Source: Allofranklinella schreckenbergeri
Lineage (GTDB): Bacteria > Pseudomonadota > Gammaproteobacteria > Burkholderiales > Burkholderiaceae_C
Reading direction: 5' to 3'
Length of the DNA stretch: 45,169 nt
Assembly (NCBI RefSeq): GCF_003703475.1
Contig: NZ_RDQM01000017.1
Coordinates: forward strand, 1 to 45,169
Within the stretch, counting starts at the first letter, position 1, and each line of letters opens with the position of its first letter. The position numbers and the translations under genes were made by a program. Below are positions 34,531 through 43,196 of the stretch, piece by piece. Under the pieces are notes generated by a model, which ran no database searches, was not told the origin of the DNA, and worked only from the letters and a program-made list of their open reading frames with translations.

Positions 34531-34577
34531 CTGGCCAGCCGGATGCATGGCAAAACGCAGTGCATCCGGCTGGCCAG
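34531..34577 (-). promoter_or_regulatory. 17-bp perfect hairpin between hfq and hflX
   Basis: CTGGCCAGCCGGATGCA (34531-34547) pairs perfectly with 34561-34577 around a 13-nt loop. There is no T-run after it on the minus strand. It sits 41 bp past the hfq stop and 57 bp before the hflX start. It may protect hfq mRNA or lower hflX expression. A strong GC hairpin also fits a partial terminator. Confidence 0.65.
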
Positions 34578-34617
34578 AGGGCAGGCGCGCAAGGCCCGCG
34601 TGAGGGAAAGAGCGCAA

Positions 34618-34887
34618 TCAGCTTGCAGTAGCGGGCTTTTCAGCCGCAGCAGGCTCGGCGGGCGCGCCTGCGCTGAAGTTGACGGGGCGCGCCGGCACGA
34701 TGGTGGAAATGGCGTGCTTGTAAACCATTTGCGTTACCGTGTTGCGCAACAGCACGACGTATTGGTCGAACGACTCGATCTGGCCTTGCAGCTTGATGCC
34801 GTTGACCAAATAAATGGAAACGGGGATGTGTTCACGACGCAGGGCATTCAAAAACGGGTCCTGCAAAAGTTGGCCTTTGTTGCTCAC
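34618..34887 (-). CDS. hfq: RNA chaperone Hfq
   Basis: This 89-residue Sm-like protein forms a hexamer and pairs small RNAs with mRNAs. It reads [20 protein letters not shown], then [20 protein letters not shown] and [15 protein letters not shown], with the conserved YKH. The start is GTG at 34887, with GGAG 12 bp upstream. The frame is open to 34941, but those residues are not part of any Hfq. The C-terminal tail is short and Ala-rich. Confidence 0.96.
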   Translation of the reverse strand: MSNKGQLLQDPFLNALRREHIPVSIYLVNGIKLQGQIESFDQYVVLLRNTVTQMVYKHAISTIVPARPVNFSAGAPAEPAAAEKPATAS

Positions 34888-35050
34888 GATATGGCTCCGT
34901 GTTGGCTTTGTTGATTTGAAAGTCGAAAGAAGGCGCACCATAACACAGCCAGGACGTGGTGGTAAGGGTTCTCCCCACTCTGCGGATTGGGGCCATGTCT
35001 GGTGAAGTACTTGGCCCTGCGGTCCCAGGGTAGGGGGATAAATACCGATA

Positions 35051-35069
35051 TGTAACCTGTCAGGTTACA
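35051..35069. promoter_or_regulatory. MqsA operator upstream of mqsR
   Basis: TGTAACCTG-T-CAGGTTACA is a perfect 9-bp inverted repeat. It contains AACCT-GTC-AGGTT, the form AACCT-N3-AGGTT known for E. coli MqsA binding. A -10-like TACAAT (35066-35071) overlaps its right end. The mqsR ATG is only ~7 bp further, with no ribosome site, so the transcript may be leaderless or nearly so. Confidence 0.88.
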
Positions 35070-35077
35070 ATCCCGCC

Positions 35078-35374
35078 ATGGAAAAACGCACAGCCCATTA
35101 CCCTTTAACCGCAGTGCGGGCGGCCATTGAGGAGAAGCGCTATCGCTTTACCCACTCGGCTCGCGTTGGTGCTTTGGCGCTGGGGTTGGATGCGCAAGGC
35201 GCGCTGGCGGTGGTGGCCAGTCTCCAGCGCGCCGACTTATACAAATCCATGACTACCCATGCCGATCACCGCATTTGGCAGGACGTTTACCACGCCGATA
35301 CCCCGGGCGGTCGCGCCTACATCAAATTGACGCTGCACAATGGCCTGCTGGTCGTTTCATTCAAGGAGTTGTGA
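35078..35374 (+). CDS. mqsR: MqsR mRNA interferase toxin
   Basis: This 98-residue toxin aligns with E. coli MqsR along its length: MEKRTAHYPLTAVRAAIEEK at the start, ALGLDAQGALAVVASLQRAD, then the diagnostic YKSMTTHADHRIWQDVYH and YIKLTLHNGLLVVSFKEL at the end. The MqsR catalytic region (Lys, Tyr and Arg of a RelE-like fold) appears retained. MqsR cuts mRNA at GCU or GCA-type sites. The toxin precedes the antitoxin, the reversed order typical of mqsRA. The gap to mqsA is 2 bp. Confidence 0.95.
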   Translation: MEKRTAHYPLTAVRAAIEEKRYRFTHSARVGALALGLDAQGALAVVASLQRADLYKSMTTHADHRIWQDVYHADTPGGRAYIKLTLHNGLLVVSFKEL

Positions 35375-35376
35375 GG

Positions 35377-35808
35377 ATGATGGAAAAGACACCCCCCCCT
35401 CAACGAGGGCCAGCAACCTGCCCCGTTTGCGGGCAGAAAGCCCTTGTACACGCCGTGCGTGATTTGCCCTATGCCTACAAGGGGCGTGAAACCGTGATTG
35501 CCGCTGTGCAAGCCGATTGGTGCGATGCCTGCGGGGAGTGCTTGAGCGGACCGGAAGAAACCCACCGCATCATGCAAGCCATGGCGCAGCTACAGCGCCA
35601 GGTCAACGCCGAGCAAGGCACGCCTGCCTTTATCACGCGGGTGCGCAGCAAGCTGGGGCTTTCACAGCGTAGTGCCGGCAAGCTGTTTGGCGGCGGCCCC
35701 AATGCCTTCAACCGTTACGAGAGCGGCCTGACGCAGCCGCCGCAAGCCCTGGTGCAGTTATTGGGACTGCTGGACCGGCGTCCGGAATTGCTGGACGAGT
35801 TGCGCTAA
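35377..35808 (+). CDS. mqsA: MqsA antitoxin
   Basis: This 143-residue antitoxin and DNA-binding repressor has an N-terminal zinc domain (CPVCGQKALVHAVRDLPYAY ... CDACGECLS, two Cys pairs) that binds MqsR. The C-terminal helix-turn-helix domain (FITRVRSKLGLSQRSAGKLF, then GGGPNAFNRYESGLTQPPQA) recognises the operator. Two ATG codons in tandem (35377, 35380) follow GTGAGG. The N-terminus is ~10 residues longer than in E. coli. A small GC stem with CCCTTTTTTG just past the stop may end transcription. Confidence 0.95.
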   Translation: MMEKTPPPQRGPATCPVCGQKALVHAVRDLPYAYKGRETVIAAVQADWCDACGECLSGPEETHRIMQAMAQLQRQVNAEQGTPAFITRVRSKLGLSQRSAGKLFGGGPNAFNRYESGLTQPPQALVQLLGLLDRRPELLDELR

Positions 35809-35919
35809 GCGCCCCTTTTTTGCACGCGCGCTTACTTATATTGCGGCAGGCGTGCCCTCCAATTTGGCAGCAGGGGCTGCTGTAGTACGGTACGCCGCTT
35901 GGGTTTTCAAGGATCAGCC

Positions 35920-38682
35920 ATGAACGATAAACAGCCATTGACCGCCGCGCCTGCGGCTTTTTCTGATTTGGATGCAGGGGCGGCGCCAGCGGAGTTGGCG
36001 CTGGTGGTGCTGGGCATGTCTTGCGCGTCGTGCGTGGGGCGGGTGCAGGCAGCGTTGAAAAAGCTCGATGGCGTGGCCGATGCGCAGGTGAATCTGGTCA
36101 CGGGGCGCGCGGTGGTCGTGCCTGCCCCTGGGCACAAGCTGGAGCGCGCGGCGTTGGTGGAGGCGGTGCAGCGTGCGGGCTACGAGGTGGAGCCGGAGGC
36201 GGCGCCTGGCGCATCGGCGGGGGTGGAGCTGGCGATTGCAGGCATGTCTTGCGCCTCTTGCGTGGGGCGGGTGCAGCGGGCCTTGCAGGCGGTGCCGGGC
36301 GTGGTGGAGGCCAGCGTCAACCTGGCCACGCAGCGCGCCAGTGTGCGCGGCAGCGCCAGTGCGGCCGATTTGGTGGCGGCGGTGGCGGCTGCGGGCTATG
36401 AGGCCCAGGCCATTGCGGCCGAGGATGTGGGCAGCGATTTCGAGCGCGCCCATGCCCGCGCGGAAGAAGAGCGCGCCCACCTCGCGCGCGAGTTGCGCTG
36501 GGCGCTGCTGCTGGCGCTGCCCGTGTTTGTGCTGGAGATGGGGGCGCACATGGTGCCGGGCATGCACCACTTCATCGCCCGCACCATCGGCACGCATACG
36601 AGCTGGCTGATCCAGTTCGCGCTGACCACGTTGGTGCTGCTGGGGCCGGGGCGGCGTTTTTATCGCCTGGGCATCCCGGCCTTGTTGCGCGGCGCGCCGG
36701 ACATGAATTCGCTGGTGGCCGTGGGCACGCTGGCCGCTTATGGCTATTCGCTGGTGGCCACGTTCGCGCCCGGCTGGCTGCCAGAGGGGACGGTCAATGT
36801 GTATTACGAGGCCGCCGCCGTCATCGTGGCGCTGATTTTGCTGGGGCGTTTGATGGAGGCGCGTGCCAAGGGCCGCACGTCCGAGGCCATCCGCCACTTG
36901 GTGGGCATGCAGGCCAAGGTCGCGCGCGTGCGCCGCCCCGGCTGGGCGCAGGCACAAGAAATCGACATCGCTCAGGTGCAGCCCGGCGATGTGATCGAGG
37001 TGCGCCCCGGCGAGCGCATCCCCGTCGATGGGCTGGTGGAGGAGGGCGAGAGCTATGTGGACGAATCCATGATCTCCGGCGAACCCGTGCCCGTGGCCAA
37101 AACCCCCGGCAGCCCGCTGGTGGGCGGCACCCTCAACCAACGCGGCGCGCTGGCCTACCGCGCCAGCGCCGTGGGCGCCGATACCGTGCTGGCGCACATC
37201 ATCCGCATGGTGCAGCAGGCCCAGGGCGCCAAGCTGCCCATCCAGGCCGTGGTGGACAAGGTGACGATGTGGTTCGTCCCCGCCGTGATGGCCGCCGCGG
37301 CGCTGACCTTTGCCGCCTGGCTGATCTGGGGGCCTGAGCCTGCGCTGGCCCTGGCCTTGGTCAACGCCGTGGCCGTGCTCATCATCGCCTGCCCCTGTGC
37401 CATGGGGCTGGCCACGCCCACCTCCATCATGGTGGGCACGGGCCGTGGCGCGGAGCTGGGCGTGCTGTTTCGCAAAGGCCAGGCCCTGCAAGCGCTGCAA
37501 AGCGTGGCCGTGGTGGCGGTGGATAAAACCGGCACGCTCACCCAAGGCCGCCCCACGCTGACGGACATGTACGCCGCCGAAGGCTTTGCCCGCGACGCCG
37601 TGCTGGCTGCCGTGGCCGCAGTGGAATCGCGCTCGGAGCACCCCATCGCCCGCGCCATCGTGCAGGCCGCGCAGGACGAAGGGCTGGAGCTGCCGCGCGT
37701 GCTGGCGTTTGAATCCATCACCGGCTATGGCGTGCAAGCCCTGGTTGCGCCTGCGCAAGCCGCCGAAGGCCAAGCGCCCACGCTCATCCACATCGGCGCC
37801 GACCGTTACATGCGCCAGCTTGGCATCGACATCACCCCCTTTGCCCAGCACGCCCAGCGCTTGGGCGAGGAGGGCAAAACCCCGCTTTACGCCGCCATTG
37901 GCATGCCTGGCCGTGAGCAAGCGGCAGGCATGGCGCAAAGCGAAATGGCCAGTTGCGGCGTGCAGGAGGCCACCGAAGAAACCACGCAAGGCACAGCGAG
38001 CGGCTTGACAGACCAGGCGGACTCCACCGATGGGCTGAAAGCTGACGCCTGCGCCAAGGCCGCACATCCCCACACAAACATCGCCGCATCGCCCGGCGGG
38101 CGGCTGGCCGCCATCCTGGCCGTGGCCGACCCCATCAAGCCCGACACCCCCGCCGCCATTGCCGCGCTGCACGCACTGGGCCTGAAAGTCGCCATGATTA
38201 CCGGCGACAACGCGCGCACCGCCCAGGCCATTGCGCGCCAGTTGGGCATTGACGAAGTCGTCGCCGAAGTGCTGCCCGGCGGCAAGGTCGACACCGTGCG
38301 CCAGTTGCGCAGCCAGCATGGCGCCATTGCCTTCGTGGGCGATGGCATCAACGACGCCCCCGCGCTGGCCGAGGCCGACGTGGGCCTGGCCATTGGCACC
38401 GGCGCCGACGTGGCGGTGGAGGCCGCCGACGTCGTGCTCATCTCCGGTAGCCTGCAAGGCGTGCCCCGCGCCATCGCCCTCTCGCGCGCCGTCATGCGCA
38501 ACATCCGCCAAAACCTCTTTTGGGCCTTTGCCTACAACACCGCCCTCATCCCCGTCGCCGCCGGGGCGCTGTACCCGCTGTGGGGCCTGCTGCTCTCGCC
38601 CATGTTCGCCGCCGGGGCCATGGCGCTGTCGAGCGTGTTTGTGCTGGGCAATGCCTTGCGGCTCAAGCGTTTCAAAGCCTAG
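35920..38682 (+). CDS. copA: Copper-exporting P-type ATPase (CopA)
   Basis: This 920-residue P1B-1 ATPase pumps Cu(I) out of the cytoplasm. It has two N-terminal metal-binding domains, each with GMSCASC (about residues 32 and 107), and eight membrane helices with the transport motif CPC ([15 protein letters not shown]). The phosphorylation loop is [12 protein letters not shown], the ATP-binding HP motif SEHPIARA and the hinge [16 protein letters not shown]. An unusual ~60-residue insert (codons at 37905-38095) lies between the N and P domains. It is rich in Gln, Ser, Thr and Ala with two Cys and two His. The ATG has AAGGA upstream. No clear CueR site was found. Confidence 0.95.
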   Translation: MNDKQPLTAAPAAFSDLDAGAAPAELALVVLGMSCASCVGRVQAALKKLDGVADAQVNLVTGRAVVVPAPGHKLERAALVEAVQRAGYEVEPEAAPGASAGVELAIAGMSCASCVGRVQRALQAVPGVVEASVNLATQRASVRGSASAADLVAAVAAAGYEAQAIAAEDVGSDFERAHARAEEERAHLARELRWALLLALPVFVLEMGAHMVPGMHHFIARTIGTHTSWLIQFALTTLVLLGPGRRFYRLGIPALLRGAPDMNSLVAVGTLAAYGYSLVATFAPGWLPEGTVNVYYEAAAVIVALILLGRLMEARAKGRTSEAIRHLVGMQAKVARVRRPGWAQAQEIDIAQVQPGDVIEVRPGERIPVDGLVEEGESYVDESMISGEPVPVAKTPGSPLVGGTLNQRGALAYRASAVGADTVLAHIIRMVQQAQGAKLPIQAVVDKVTMWFVPAVMAAAALTFAAWLIWGPEPALALALVNAVAVLIIACPCAMGLATPTSIMVGTGRGAELGVLFRKGQALQALQSVAVVAVDKTGTLTQGRPTLTDMYAAEGFARDAVLAAVAAVESRSEHPIARAIVQAAQDEGLELPRVLAFESITGYGVQALVAPAQAAEGQAPTLIHIGADRYMRQLGIDITPFAQHAQRLGEEGKTPLYAAIGMPGREQAAGMAQSEMASCGVQEATEETTQGTASGLTDQADSTDGLKADACAKAAHPHTNIAASPGGRLAAILAVADPIKPDTPAAIAALHALGLKVAMITGDNARTAQAIARQLGIDEVVAEVLPGGKVDTVRQLRSQHGAIAFVGDGINDAPALAEADVGLAIGTGADVAVEAADVVLISGSLQGVPRAIALSRAVMRNIRQNLFWAFAYNTALIPVAAGALYPLWGLLLSPMFAAGAMALSSVFVLGNALRLKRFKA

Positions 38683-38695
38683 GCTCCCAATCCCA

Positions 38696-38777
38696 ATTTT
38701 TTCATATCAAAAGAAAAATGATTTGATTTCTATCATGCCGAAACAAGGTAATTTTTATTCTTTTGATTGGTAATTGA
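38696..38777 (+). repeat. AT-rich palindromic intergenic repeat, copy 11
   Basis: The outer arms ATCAAAAGAA (38706-38715) and TTCTTTTGAT (38758-38767) are perfectly complementary. The core CATGCCGAAACAAGG reads on plus. It starts ~14 bp after the copA stop, between two plus-strand genes. Confidence 0.9.
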
Positions 38778-38832
38778 AATGATGGCGCCAGCCCGTGGCT
38801 ACAATGCGCGCCCCTTTTGTTACCCCCCCAGG

Positions 38833-39660
38833 ATGATGACGATGCCCCCCGATAGCTCCCGCCCCGTCACCGTGCCGCGCTTGCGCGAGCTGCGCGATAC
38901 CGGCCACAAGCTCACCATGCTGACCTGTTACGACGCTGGCTTTGCCCGCACCCTGGATGCGGCCGGCATCGACTTGATGCTCATTGGCGACTCGCTGGGC
39001 ATGGTGGTGCAAGGCGCCGCCTCCACGCTGGGCGTGACGGTGGCCGACATCGCCTACCACACCCGCTGCGCCGCCGCTGCCACGCAACGGGCGCTCATCG
39101 TGGCCGATCTGCCCTTCCAGGCCGACGCCACGCCCGAGCGCGCGCTGGATGCCGCCTGCACGCTGCTGCGCGCGGGCGCAGGCATGGTCAAGCTCGAAGG
39201 CGCAGCCGGGCACAAGCTCGATGCCATCCGCTACCTGAGCGAGCGCGACATCCCCGTCTGCGCCCACCTGGGGCTGACGCCGCAATCCGTGCTGCGCCTG
39301 GGCGGCTTCAAAGTCCAGGGCCGTGGCGATGCCGCCGCCGCCCAACTGCGCGACGACGCCCAGGCCGTCGCCGCCGCAGGGGCAGAGCTGCTGGTGCTCG
39401 AAGCCGTACCCTCGCCGCTGGCCGCCGCCATCACCGCCGCCTCGCCCATCCCCACCATCGGCATTGGCGCAGGCCCCGATTGCGATGGGCAAGTGCTGGT
39501 GCTGCACGACATGCTGGGCCTGGACAGCGGCCACCGCCGCCCCCGCTTCGTGCAAGACTTTCTGGCCCAGGGCGGCTCCATCGCCGGGGCCATCCGCGCC
39601 TATATCGAGGCGGTGCAGGCCGGGCGCTTCCCCGCCGCAGAACACGGATACGCCGCATGA
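38833..39660 (+). CDS. panB: 3-methyl-2-oxobutanoate hydroxymethyltransferase
   Basis: This 275-residue first enzyme of pantothenate synthesis adds a hydroxymethyl group from methylene-THF to alpha-ketoisovalerate. Motifs are [75 protein letters not shown] and DMLGL. Of the ATGs at 38833, 38836 and 38842, the last has AGGATGA at good spacing and may be the real start. The frame is open to 38767, inside the repeat. The stop overlaps the panC start (ATGA). Confidence 0.94.
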   Translation: MMTMPPDSSRPVTVPRLRELRDTGHKLTMLTCYDAGFARTLDAAGIDLMLIGDSLGMVVQGAASTLGVTVADIAYHTRCAAAATQRALIVADLPFQADATPERALDAACTLLRAGAGMVKLEGAAGHKLDAIRYLSERDIPVCAHLGLTPQSVLRLGGFKVQGRGDAAAAQLRDDAQAVAAAGAELLVLEAVPSPLAAAITAASPIPTIGIGAGPDCDGQVLVLHDMLGLDSGHRRPRFVQDFLAQGGSIAGAIRAYIEAVQAGRFPAAEHGYAA

Positions 39661-40505
39661 ATACCTTGAACAACCTCGACGCCTTGCGCAGCCAACTGCG
39701 CCAATGGCGGCAAGCCGGCCAGCGCATCGCCCTGGTGCCCACCATGGGCAACCTGCATGCCGGCCATTACTCCCTCATCGAACTGGCCCGCCAGCACGCC
39801 GACCGGGTGGTCGCCAGCATCTTCGTCAACCCCACGCAATTTGGCCCCGGCGAAGACTTCGAGCGCTACCCGCGCACACCCGAAGCCGACGCCGCTGGCC
39901 TGGCTGCCGCCGGTTGCGACCTGCTCTGGCTGCCGCCGCTGGAGGCCATGTACCCGCTGGGCCTGGCCCAGGCCGTCAACATCCGCGTGCCCGGCATCAC
40001 CGAACTGCTCGATGGCGCCCACCGCCCCGGCCATTTCGACGGCGTCGCCACCGTGGTGACGCGGCTGTTCAACCAAGTGCAGCCCGATGTCGCCGTTTTC
40101 GGCCGCAAGGACTACCAGCAACTGGCCGTCATTCGCCACCTGGTGCAAGACCTGGCCTTCCCCATAGCCATCGTGCCCGCCCCCATCCGGCGTGAAGCCG
40201 ACGGCCTGGCCATGAGCTCGCGCAACCAATACCTCAGCCCCGACGAGCGGGCCAAAGCGCCCCTCATCCACCAAACCCTGCAAACCATGCGCGCGCAACT
40301 GCTCCAGGGCGCCGCGCTGGCAGAAGTGCAAGATGCCGCGCTGGCCGCGCTGCGCGCGGCAGGCTTTGTGCCCGATTACGCCGTCGTCCTCACCCACCAA
40401 TTCACCCCGCCCGCGCCCCACACCAACGGCCCACGCGTCGCCCTCATCGCCGCCCGCCTGGGCAGCACGCGCTTGATTGACAACCTGGAGTTTGAGGTGG
40501 GGTGA
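39657..40505 (+). CDS. panC: Pantothenate synthetase
   Basis: This 282-residue enzyme joins pantoate and beta-alanine via pantoyl-AMP. It has [20 protein letters not shown] (HxGH-type nucleotide site), [55 protein letters not shown] and [13 protein letters not shown] (KMSKS-like). It is coupled to panB by a 4-bp overlap and is convergent with the helicase gene, with 21 bp between the stops and no terminator visible. Confidence 0.95.
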   Translation: MNTLNNLDALRSQLRQWRQAGQRIALVPTMGNLHAGHYSLIELARQHADRVVASIFVNPTQFGPGEDFERYPRTPEADAAGLAAAGCDLLWLPPLEAMYPLGLAQAVNIRVPGITELLDGAHRPGHFDGVATVVTRLFNQVQPDVAVFGRKDYQQLAVIRHLVQDLAFPIAIVPAPIRREADGLAMSSRNQYLSPDERAKAPLIHQTLQTMRAQLLQGAALAEVQDAALAALRAAGFVPDYAVVLTHQFTPPAPHTNGPRVALIAARLGSTRLIDNLEFEVG

Positions 40506-40526
40506 GAAACTGAAAGGTTTGCGCCA

Positions 40527-43196
40527 TCAGGCAGAGGGTTTTTGCGGGTGTGTTGCTGTGTAAGGTGAGAAGTTAGGCGCCGCAGAGTTGATTTCTTCGA
40601 CGATCCTGGGATCGTCCCGGTTGTGCTGGGCCATACGAGGGGCAATGACGATGCCGTGCAGTTGCGAGCGCAGATCGTCCCAGCGCTGGTGCAGCACTTC
40701 CCAGTTGTAGGTGTCATAAGTGCCGTCGAAGACCACTGAGATCACCCGGATGCGTGGCCACTCATCTGGGGCTGCAGGCTCTTTTTCTGCTCGCTCGAAC
40801 AATTGGCGCTCCCACAAGCTGCCCATGCGGTCGATGCGGCCGATTTGCTGCTCGACCACGCCCGGATTCCACTCAGGGTGCAGCAATAGCACCGTGCGGC
40901 AGGCGCGGTGCAAATTCAGCCCTTCGCGCCCCACCAGCGATTGCGCCACCAGTACTTTGGGATGGCTGTTAGGGCGATTGAAGGCCAATTGCAGAAAGCG
41001 CCTTGTCGGCTGAGGTGTGCCCCCGTACATCAGCCGGGCAAAGCCACCCAGGGGCGCGCCGTACTCGTGTTGCAAGCGCTCTTGCACGTCTGACCAGTGT
41101 TCTGCCAAGCCTGTTTCGTCACTATCCAATGTTTCTTGTGCATCCAGATCGCATGCGGCCTCCATCAACTCGATGAAAGCTTGTGCGTACTCGGCCGCTT
41201 GGGCGTGCTCTTGGCCGAGCAGCTCGTGTAAAGCGCGAGCCAGCAAGGCCAGCAGGCTGGTCGGCTCGCTTTCATGGTGTGTGGCGGCGCTGGCTGATTT
41301 CTCAAATTCTCCAAACAGGCGCTGGATGTGGGCGTTCGGCTTGGGATCGAGCACTTCAAAGCCTTGTCTCAGGTGCTCCAAAAGGTGTGCACGCATGCGC
41401 TGGCGCTGGTTTTCCAGCGATTGGTATTGCGCTTGCAGTTGTTGTTGCAGTGCGGTTTTTTTCAACGCCTCGGGACGTTGCAACTGGCGATGCGCAGCGT
41501 ACAGCGCCGGCCAATCATCTTCAGCCAGTTGCGATTGCGGCCAGAACCTGCCTTGGTCAAGGCGACGCAACATTTCCCGGGCATTGAGCAATTGCACCAA
41601 GGCACGCAGCGGGCGCGTGAAGCGCCCGAATACCAGGACTTTTTCATCCTGTGCCAGGCAAATGTCTTCGATGACTTCGACGGCCTTCAACAGAGCCGGG
41701 TGCTCAAACAATGCACGCCCTGGGTCTTGTTGAAAGGGGGTCAGCAGGCGCTGCATCCACCAATCCACACGTTGGCGGCGTTTGTCGTCCGGCACTTGTG
41801 CCCGCGCTGACCGGCTGCTGGCGGCAAGCGGTTTATCTTCCGCTGCTGCTTCATTGCTATCGCCTTCGTCCTGCAACGAATGGTCGAGCAGGGCGGCAAT
41901 GCCATGCCCATTGCCGAAGCTTAGACGCAGCCGCTGAGCCAGTGGCGCATCGGCTTGGGTCGCCACGAAAGACAGGGCTTCTGCGGCGCAAACCGCCTGT
42001 TTCCATTGCGGTGGGAGTTGGGCCGCATCCACACTGGCTTTCTCCTCGCTGCGATAGGTGTGGTAGTGGGCGTTGGTTTTTTCCGCGAACAGTGTGACGG
42101 CCGAGTCTTCCCGCTTGTCGCGTCGCAGCAGGTAGGGCGTCAATGCTCGCTGGAATGTGGCTGCGGCACGCCGGAATTGCTCGCGTGTTTGCACATCGCC
42201 GGGACAGCAGCGTACCAGGGCGGCCGATTGCATGTAGTGGTTTATGGTCTGGCTGAGGTCGAGAGCCTGATCGTCTGGCAATTGAAGTTGAATGCGCTCC
42301 AGCATTTGTTGCCATTGCGCGGCATCCAGCTCAATGGGGGTTGCCGTCATGGCCAGGCGGCGGGCCCTGGCCGATTGCAAAATGACTCTGTCCAACAGTT
42401 GGTTCAAGCCACTGGAGATGCCCCTGCTTTTGTGTGCTTCATCAATGACGACTAAATCGAAAGTGCCTAGCCCGAGGCCAACGGCCTGCGCCAGCTTGGG
42501 ACGCAGTGTTGCATCGCGCTTGTAAGCGCCAGCCTGTAGTGCGCCGGGCCATGGCGTGCTTTCGGTCAACTCTTGCAAGCGCTGCCGGGCCGGGTGTTGC
42601 TTGCTGCACTTGGCGATGGCGCTGACGATGGCGTCGGCGGCATTTTTCACCCAGGGATCGCGCAGTTTGTCGTTATCGTGAAAACCTCGGGGGAAGCGCC
42701 CTTCTGCCTGCTTGCGCCACTGGGCATACAGCTCTGGCAGCAAGGCCCAGCGCCAGGCAGGAGTGTTGTCGCCCAAGCGCCAGTTGACGAAGGTGTGCGA
42801 GATTAGCACTACGGAGTGCGAAAACCAGGGGGTGTCTGGCGCGTCGGGGTTCCATGCCTGCAAGTACTGCCAGAGGCTGCGCAAAATGGGCGGCGTGTGT
42901 GGGGCGGTGGCTGTTTTCAGCTCGTCAGCCCACTGGTACCCCAGACCGGGTGGCATCAGAATGGCGACGCGACCGCCTGCTTCGGCGACGGCTTTGACCA
43001 GCATGGCGGCAATTCGGGTTTTCCCCATGCCCACCTCGTCGGCGATGATGACGCCGTTGTCCGGCAAGCGTTTGGCCAAGGCCAGCAGGCTGGCTTTCTG
43101 GCCTGCATTGAGTTGCTTGGAGGTTGACTCCTGAGAGGTCAATGTTTGAAGCATCAGGGCCACCTGCGCCCAGCCTTGGAATCGGTGTTTCTTCAT
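40527..43196 (-). CDS. SNF2-like DEAH-box helicase/translocase (accessory)
   Basis: An 889-residue superfamily 2 ATPase. Walker A is IIADEVGMGKTR (residues 50-61), motif II is VVIDEAHKSRG (DEAH at 252-255) and motif III is LAMTATPIE. The second RecA domain has VFGRFTRPLRALV. Motifs V-VI are QSLVGREGLNLHRACRTVLL and then EQQIGRIDRMGS, the RapA/SNF2 pattern. The ~250-residue stretch between the two RecA domains is helical and Gln-rich. The start at 43196 overlaps the upstream gene's stop (ATGA), so they are coupled. It probably translocates on DNA for its nuclease-like partner. The module is convergent with panC and looks accessory to the core genome. Confidence 0.9.
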   Translation of the reverse strand: MKKHRFQGWAQVALMLQTLTSQESTSKQLNAGQKASLLALAKRLPDNGVIIADEVGMGKTRIAAMLVKAVAEAGGRVAILMPPGLGYQWADELKTATAPHTPPILRSLWQYLQAWNPDAPDTPWFSHSVVLISHTFVNWRLGDNTPAWRWALLPELYAQWRKQAEGRFPRGFHDNDKLRDPWVKNAADAIVSAIAKCSKQHPARQRLQELTESTPWPGALQAGAYKRDATLRPKLAQAVGLGLGTFDLVVIDEAHKSRGISSGLNQLLDRVILQSARARRLAMTATPIELDAAQWQQMLERIQLQLPDDQALDLSQTINHYMQSAALVRCCPGDVQTREQFRRAAATFQRALTPYLLRRDKREDSAVTLFAEKTNAHYHTYRSEEKASVDAAQLPPQWKQAVCAAEALSFVATQADAPLAQRLRLSFGNGHGIAALLDHSLQDEGDSNEAAAEDKPLAASSRSARAQVPDDKRRQRVDWWMQRLLTPFQQDPGRALFEHPALLKAVEVIEDICLAQDEKVLVFGRFTRPLRALVQLLNAREMLRRLDQGRFWPQSQLAEDDWPALYAAHRQLQRPEALKKTALQQQLQAQYQSLENQRQRMRAHLLEHLRQGFEVLDPKPNAHIQRLFGEFEKSASAATHHESEPTSLLALLARALHELLGQEHAQAAEYAQAFIELMEAACDLDAQETLDSDETGLAEHWSDVQERLQHEYGAPLGGFARLMYGGTPQPTRRFLQLAFNRPNSHPKVLVAQSLVGREGLNLHRACRTVLLLHPEWNPGVVEQQIGRIDRMGSLWERQLFERAEKEPAAPDEWPRIRVISVVFDGTYDTYNWEVLHQRWDDLRSQLHGIVIAPRMAQHNRDDPRIVEEINSAAPNFSPYTATHPQKPSA

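Noticed and set aside
35809-35919. CueR/MerR-type operator upstream of copA
   Set aside because: CTCCAATTTGGCAG is only weakly palindromic (about 8 of 14) and does not match the usual CCTTCC...GGAAGG arrangement.
35914-38511. Long open frame antisense to copA
   Set aside because: Composition is His/Gly/Gln-rich as expected for the reverse of this coding sequence. No motif and no ribosome site.
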